A stretch of DNA of 64,000 nucleotides from Polytrichum commune (Eukaryota > Streptophyta > Polytrichopsida > Polytrichales > Polytrichaceae), in contig OX485806.1 of assembly GCA_950295325.1 (NCBI GenBank), forward strand, positions 33,790,001 through 33,854,000. The letters run 5' to 3'. A program made the translations under genes and the position numbers. The notes under the pieces were generated by a model that had not been told where the DNA came from, did no database searches, and worked only from the letters and a program-made list of their open reading frames with translations. How positions within the stretch are numbered: the first letter of the stretch is position 1; each line of letters opens with the position of its first letter. Below are positions 58,679 through 64,000 of the stretch, one piece after another.

Positions 58679-58886
58679 ATTTGCTCTTAAAGACTTCACT
58701 ATTCAATCTCCAGGCACAGAAGGTTTCGGAGTGTCATGTAAAGAGAAAAAAAGTCTTCAACTAGAATTTTGTACAGCTACGAATTGAGCAGCTTACTGAC
58801 TTTTTGAAGTGTTTGGATCGACAAAACTAGAGGCTCTGTAATCACACAAAATGTTATTGTGTGTGAAGTGGTTCGGATACTTCACC

Positions 58887-61712
58887 CTACGAATATTGTT
58901 CAGGGAGTTGGAAACCTGAAATGACGACTTTGTCAGTCAGAAGGGCCCCTGTTAGAGGCATCAAATTCCAATACATTGTAAGGTTGAATTTAAGACCCTG
59001 CAAGTGCTTGCCCTGCAAAACAAACGCCACAAATCAAGGATGATTTCCCAAATGCCATCATTGGAGCACCATCCAATTTGCATCAAAATACTGGGTGTAC
59101 TTGAGAATATTGAGCAACTTCCAAGCTGCTTGTACTATGTGAATAAGAGCGAACAACTTACTTGAAAAGAGTAAGTGAAAGGTCCGTCCCGTTGTGTTTT
59201 GAAGACTTCTTGTGTGAGAACTAGGTGCTGAATTTTCGTGTCTTCTTTCTTCTCAATAATTGTATCCCACAAAGTAACCTGCCAAAGGATCAAACTTCAA
59301 GAAACATTACGACTATATGGCTTACAATGCATCTGCCACTCTGCTGGTGGTGCACATATAAGATAATCATGCAGCATTAGCATCTAGCTAGCTAAAATCT
59401 GCAAACCAAGGAACTTAAAGGAATACAAAACGGTGGATAATGAAAAACATCAGATGTCAGGAACTCATACCTGATTGAAACCCATTTCTGGACTTGTATA
59501 TTCAGCTACTACGAAGACAAAAACCTGGACAAGTAATGTCACTGTTAGGGTTTTGTCAAATTTTAGTCACGCAGATTATGCACTTCTTACACCCCAACAA
59601 AGGAGTTTTCTTAGTAGCACCAACCACATTGCAACTGCAAACAAGCGGCAAGATGAAAGACAATTCCCAAATGCAAAAATGGAAAAAGAAGATAACTTCC
59701 CTCCAAGTAAACCCTGAACCCTAAATTTCTCTGACCTTCAAACGAGTCATTCAATGTGTCTCTGCATTTTGGACTCTATTAGCTTTGACCAACACTAAAT
59801 CCAAATTCCAAGGGTGGAGAGTGAACCTGTTTGGTATTCCATGTAAATACAGACTCCAAGTCCGCTGTGATATTAAGTAACAGTTTAATCTGCAACAGAG
59901 AACATGTTGAGTGAGCACGCGAAAAGTGCTCCAGAGTATGCTAAGTCCAGCATACCTCGTCCTCAACAAGCGTAAAGTTGAGAAAAACCAACAACCCATC
60001 TTCCCTACCTAGTAATATCATCCCCCTCTACCTATCACTTTCCCCTTTTTTTCATCCTCTTTTTGGTCAACCCAATAAAAGGTAGACTACACCCCCTCAA
60101 CCACAATCAAGAGCAAGGACTCTTGATTGTTGGTGAATTTCTCACCTCGGTATCCACACGACAATGTTTTTCCCTTTGCTAAGTCCAACATTCTGTAAAA
60201 TCATCGGAATTATGCGATGATGTAAACTACTCAAGATCTTAAGATGTGTCACAACAGATGGTATGCGACAATGTACACTACTGAGATTGGCTACAAACAC
60301 AAGATTAGTGAGCCATCTTAACCATTCTTAAGACCAATTCTGAAATGTTGTGGAAGGTGACTTTACTATTTGCAGTTTGATTTTCTTCATATCTGCCAGC
60401 TGGCATAATGATGCAATGTTTGGCAAAGGGTCAGGATTACACCCTCTGAACAATGGCGTGTCATGAAGTCCTACATACCTTATACTTCTGCTCATGGAAA
60501 TCATCATCTTAACTTACAAGCGACCAAGGTAGTCAAATCTGGCAAAGCTAATACAAAATTGCATTTCACCCAAAACAGGAATTACAATAAGGGTCAGATC
60601 CTTACCCTATCTTCCCCATTGGTTAACCTTTGCAGAGGTCCAGTCTTCACCACCTGCAACATTCCCAAACAAGAACAAAACCCAGTAGACACGGATCAGG
60701 GCTTGTCTTTCTTCAGATTATCAATATTAGCAATTAAGACCCACTGCTTCAACAATCATATCCTTTACGTTGCGACGAACTGCATTTAGAGAAGAGAATG
60801 AAATGAAATAAGTATCAAGACTACTTCAACTTTGGAAAGATTGCATAACATTCTTGAGCCTTGTAAGGATGCTCCCTTTCTGTTCTGGCTTCGAGAATAA
60901 ATTTCTAAGAATCTTCAATGCCGAGCATAGTCAAGTGGCCAGCTCTCATTAGTCGGCACCTATTGTTGCCTACCTTCAGACATTAACCCTTTTCCCATCT
61001 ACCAAAATTTAGTTGAAGTAGTGCACCCAAATGGAACCATTCTTAGGTCATCCAGATGACCTAAGAATGCTTCCCTTTCCGCCGGAAGACTCCATAGGCT
61101 CCTCAAGAAATGCTACATGGGATACGAAGACTACTGAGGTGCAATTGCCTGCGACTCAGAGTTGACAAAAAGGAATGCACCTGCCACATGTTATCATGCA
61201 AACAAGCGATCCATTCAAGGTAGTGAGAGTTCGCGATCAACAAGCCTTCAATTGGACCTGAGGGGAAGGATAATGCAACATGTCTGTAATGGAGGCAGAG
61301 AATTGACACCTAATTGTTGCCTATCTTCAGACATGTCTTCTCCCATCTACCAAGACTCAATTGGAGGGTGTGTCACAAATGGATTCATTCTTAGGTTATC
61401 TAGATAACCTAAGAATGATTCCATATCCGCTGGAAGACTAAATAGGCTACTCAAGAATGTTATCTGGGAAATAAAGGCTAGCAAGGTGCAATTGCCTGCA
61501 GCTTGAAGTTAAGAAACAGGAATGCACCTGCCACAGGTTACCCATAAAACAAATGATGGATAGATGGGCACTGAAGGTCAACACACCTTCAATTGGACTT
61601 GAGGGGAAGGATGATGCAACATGTCTGTAATGGAGGCCATGGCGCATAGAATTGCCAACACGGTCACACCCAGTGTGAGGACCGTGTTCAGCCTTAGGCT
61701 CCACGAATACAT
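58887..61712 (-). CDS. SPCS3: signal peptidase complex subunit 3 (SPC22/23)
   Basis: SPCS3 is the single-pass ER membrane subunit required for signal peptide cleavage by the signal peptidase complex. Six exons on the minus strand, all phase 0 with GT/AG: 61712-61587, 60653-60606, 59889-59827, 59524-59471, 59278-59162 and 58997-58887. They encode 172 residues, close to the plant length of about 167. 'MYSWSLRLNTVLTLGVTVLA' opens the protein and continues as the membrane anchor. Conserved luminal blocks are 'LNITADLESVFTWNTKQ', 'VFVFVVAEYTSPEMGFNQ', 'VTLWDTIIEKKED', 'LKFNLTMYWNLMPLTG' and the end 'GFQLPEQYS'. Exon 5 is the most diverged from plant relatives that I know. Intron 1 holds a diverged tandem copy of the exon 1 3' half. 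The gene is convergent with COQ8, with about 208 bp between stop codons. Confidence 0.92.
61038..61069. repeat. 32-bp palindrome, unit 1
   Basis: Arms CATTCTTAGGTCATC and GATGACCTAAGAATG pair fully around CA. Located in SPCS3 intron 1, in the upstream copy of the 352-bp duplication by plus-strand order. Confidence 0.9.
61386..61417. repeat. 32-bp palindrome, unit 2
   Basis: Arms CATTCTTAGGTTATC and GATAACCTAAGAATG pair fully around TA. Relative to unit 1, one C/G pair has become T/A on both arms. Confidence 0.9.
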
Positions 61713-62219
61713 GACTCTTGCCTCGCCTTGCCCTGCCTTGCCTTGAGACTTGTGCGCACACAAAAAGAAATTCAAGGTAATTTTGCAGAGAGACAAAGTG
61801 GGGTCACAGACATACAGACACAAAGCTTTGCAAAGATGATCCCAATTGTCTCTCTCTCTCTTTTTAGCTCCTAGGCTTACCCACACCGATATGTAGATCG
61901 ATCATCAAGTCTTCAATCCTCCGAAGTTGCATACATTAACTTATAACCAAAAGAGCTTGCCTAGCAGATGCAAAATCTCAGTTGACACCATAGATTGTAG
62001 ATTGGTGTCGCCATAGCTAGGGTCTGCTCTCCTGGGTCCTGCAAGTCTATGTCAACCTTCTACTTGGACCAAGTCAGCTCCCAAGTTCACTGTTTGACAC
62101 TCACTAAATGATTTCTAAACTTCGGAGACACCATTTCCCAATCAAACCCTCCACCTTTGAAGGAGGTCACAAACATGGCTTTGAAGGTAGACGTGCCGAA
62201 ATCCAAACATGAGGAGCAA
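61713..62219. other. SPCS3 upstream region
   Basis: Upstream of SPCS3 on the minus strand. A CT tract at 61847-61860 (GA-rich on the coding strand) about 140 bp before the start codon is typical of plant leaders. No other motif or gene is supported. Confidence 0.4.
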
Positions 62220-62895
62220 GAATACATTTGAGTGGTATATGGTCAGGTGTGGATCTAAGAATGGACATCAGAAGGACATGTGTTTCAAAGAGATTGGATT
62301 GCGTGCTGAGAACATCCTAATCATTCTAGCCTCAATAATAATTGCGGAGACTTATATGACTATTTGATGAGCACAAGAATCCTCACCTTGAAGATACTCA
62401 TATGAACTCCGATATGTATGAGGCAAATGACTACACATATGATTTGGATTTGCTAATTATCTCACATTGATTGTGTGTGTTTCGTATCCTATGAGAAGTG
62501 GGTGCCTAGAGAAAAGTTGTCAAAATAACACACGTCTACCTTTCAGGTAAGCAGGTCTTCAACATAACTTTTCTCTATAACCAATTCTTGTAGGATATGA
62601 AACACGTGATAAGTGCGAGATGATTAGCAAATCCAAACTATGCCCACAATAGCCACTTTCTTCACAATTTTGGAAACTCGTGTGATCATCCTTATTCCTT
62701 GTCAAAGTGAAGATTCTTTGACTTATTAAATAATCATGATAACTCCCCCAATTATGTTGGCTATTGCATCTAGAATGGGTAATAAACTTTATGAGCACAT
62801 AGTCCAACTTCTGTTAAATACATGTCTTTTTGGTGTCCTTCTTAGAACCACACCCAACCATTCACCACCCAAATAGAGGTGTCCATTCAAGATGA
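62220..62895. repeat. repeat family G, inverted pair (~680-bp palindrome)
   Basis: 62220-62540 is a plus-orientation copy ('gtgtggatctaagaatggac', 'ttcgtatcctatgagaagtg'). 62545-62895 is an inverted copy ('ttgtaggatatgaaacacgt', 'taagaaccacacccaacca' by relaxed match). The centre 'cacacgtctacctttcaggt' lies between them. The two arms are diverged, so pairing would be imperfect. Confidence 0.65.
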
Positions 62896-64000
62896 GGCAT
62901 GGGATTAGGCACATCTATCTTGTGCATAACATTGTTACAACTTGGGTATGCTAACCATTTCGCTTAAGTGGGTAGTGTAGGCAAACTAACATATCGTACA
63001 TATGTTAATTTGCCTATGTTGCCCATAGGGTTGAACTATGTTATAAGTGAATCTAGACTCTTGCATGAATCATGGACATAATAAATTTTTATATGTTCAC
63101 TTCTATTGGTGGACTTTGTGATAGAAATGATAGCAACTAATCCCCAAACGTGGATTGCATCGCTTGTTGTGGCATATGTTGTGTTACTTGTGGAAAAATA
63201 CACATCTAGAGGGAATATTTGACCATATTACTTCTCAAAATATGTTTTCATCACATTCTTCTAATTTATCTTTTCAAATGATTTGTTTTACAATGTGCAT
63301 GTGTCAATTATACAAAATATACTCTCAGATGCATTATTGATTTTGGACAATTTTTTTGTCCATGCTAACTTAAATCCTAGTTGTAGCAAAAATATGTGTA
63401 ACCTAGATTCAACCTCGATGTGCATGGGATTGGTCCATTATTCTTGTTGTAAAGGCTTTTGGTTTCTCATCTAAGGATGGTCTCATAAGGAGCTCAACAA
63501 TGTTATGTGATGGGTAAAAGGTGTGGAAACTTTGTTATTTTGCATTGTCTTATTTTGATATGTACAATGTTGTGACTTGACAAGACTTTTAGTGTGTTGA
63601 CAAGATGACCTACACCAAGGCCCAAGGAAGATTATCACTCATTCAGGATGGGTTTCAACCTGGGGACCTTGTGGCACTAAACCTCAAAGGTTGCCATTGA
63701 ATCGTCGCCTTTGAAGTCATGATGGTGTAACCTACACACTTCTTTAAACCCTTAGGACATTATGTCATGCACAAAGGTTGGTGAAAAGAAATGCCATGAA
63801 TTTGCAATAGAAAGATATCTCTAACTTTTTAAGTGCAAACTTTGTATTGTTGTGAGCTCTAGATTATGTACAAAGGAATTTTTGTACTTAGTAGCATAAT
63901 CATTCTTAATGTAAACTTTTCAATAATTATGATTGTATTGTACACTTGAAAAAATCAAATACACAATCTAATGAAATAAACATTAGAATTTGTAATGATA
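62896..64000. other. gene-free right end
   Basis: No protein-like frame, element terminus or tandem repeat can be supported. The sequence is AT-rich. 'aacctggggaccttgtggc' near 63658-63676 faintly resembles a tRNA T-arm block but lacks a matching A-box. Confidence 0.4.

Larger units (their letters stand above)
60968..61650. repeat. 352-bp tandem duplication in SPCS3 exon 1/intron 1
   Basis: Unit 2 (about 61320-61650) contains the 3' half of exon 1, its donor and the first part of intron 1. Unit 1 (about 60968-61319) repeats it: 'cttcagaca', 'cccatctacca', 'ggaagact', 'gtgcaattgcctgc', 'aatgcacctgccaca', 'caattggac' and 'catgtctgtaatggaggc'. The duplicated exon part still reads 'ITDMLHYPSPQVQLK', but its donor is AAG|GC instead of AAG|GT, so it is probably not spliced as an exon. 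Confidence 0.82.

Noticed and set aside
63640..63690. tRNA gene suspected from a T-arm-like block
   Set aside because: No A-box, acceptor stem pairing or anticodon arm could be drawn.

Overview
The window looks like nuclear DNA of a land plant or close streptophyte relative. It is AT-rich, with few genes split by long introns between short GT..AG-bounded exons, and the intergenic and intronic space is packed with decayed transposons (Ty1/copia, PIF/Harbinger, hAT- and CACTA-like non-autonomous elements, tRNA-derived SINEs, fold-back elements). The predicted proteins read like plant homologues (signal peptidase subunit 3, COQ8/ABC1 kinase, HMG-box protein). The species cannot be named. A Slo/BK-type potassium channel points away from the well-studied flowering plants, but that is inference.

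Layout. 1-17.5 kb is a gene-free transposon graveyard: a truncated copia element on the minus strand (2.0-4.7 kb), a degenerate tandem array (4.7-5.8 kb) interrupted by a MITE, an odd base-biased region with decayed coding remnants (9.8-12.9 kb), and a PIF/Harbinger transposase pseudogene (14.6-16.3 kb, minus) carrying a 498-bp element with an 8-bp target duplication. 17.76-19.97 kb (+) is an eight-exon single-HMG-box gene whose N-terminus looks like an organelle presequence. 46.16-22.52 kb (-) is a gene of about 17 exons and roughly 1,014 codons for a Slo/BK-like K+ channel: voltage-sensor-like S1-S4, a TTGYGD filter and two RCK domains. I assembled it by eye from reading frame, splice phase and motif order, and one short exon is tentative. 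50.07-58.68 kb (+) is a nine-exon COQ8/ABC1 atypical kinase gene of about 631 codons, preceded by roughly four degenerate tandem copies of its own 5' region. 61.71-58.89 kb (-) is a six-exon, 172-codon signal peptidase complex subunit 3 gene, convergent with COQ8 with about 208 bp between the stop codons.

The four genes belong to unrelated housekeeping or membrane processes: ubiquinone biosynthesis in mitochondria, signal peptide cleavage in the ER, K+ flux across a membrane, and DNA architecture. No shared pathway or operon-like logic is evident. The most unusual items are the Slo-type channel with a clear K+ filter, its splice sites embedded in or abutting repeats, the repeated 5' region of COQ8, compensatory changes in twin 32-bp palindromes inside SPCS3 intron 1, and a fold-back element family with five copies, all in introns. 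All exon models are manual and have not been checked against transcripts.
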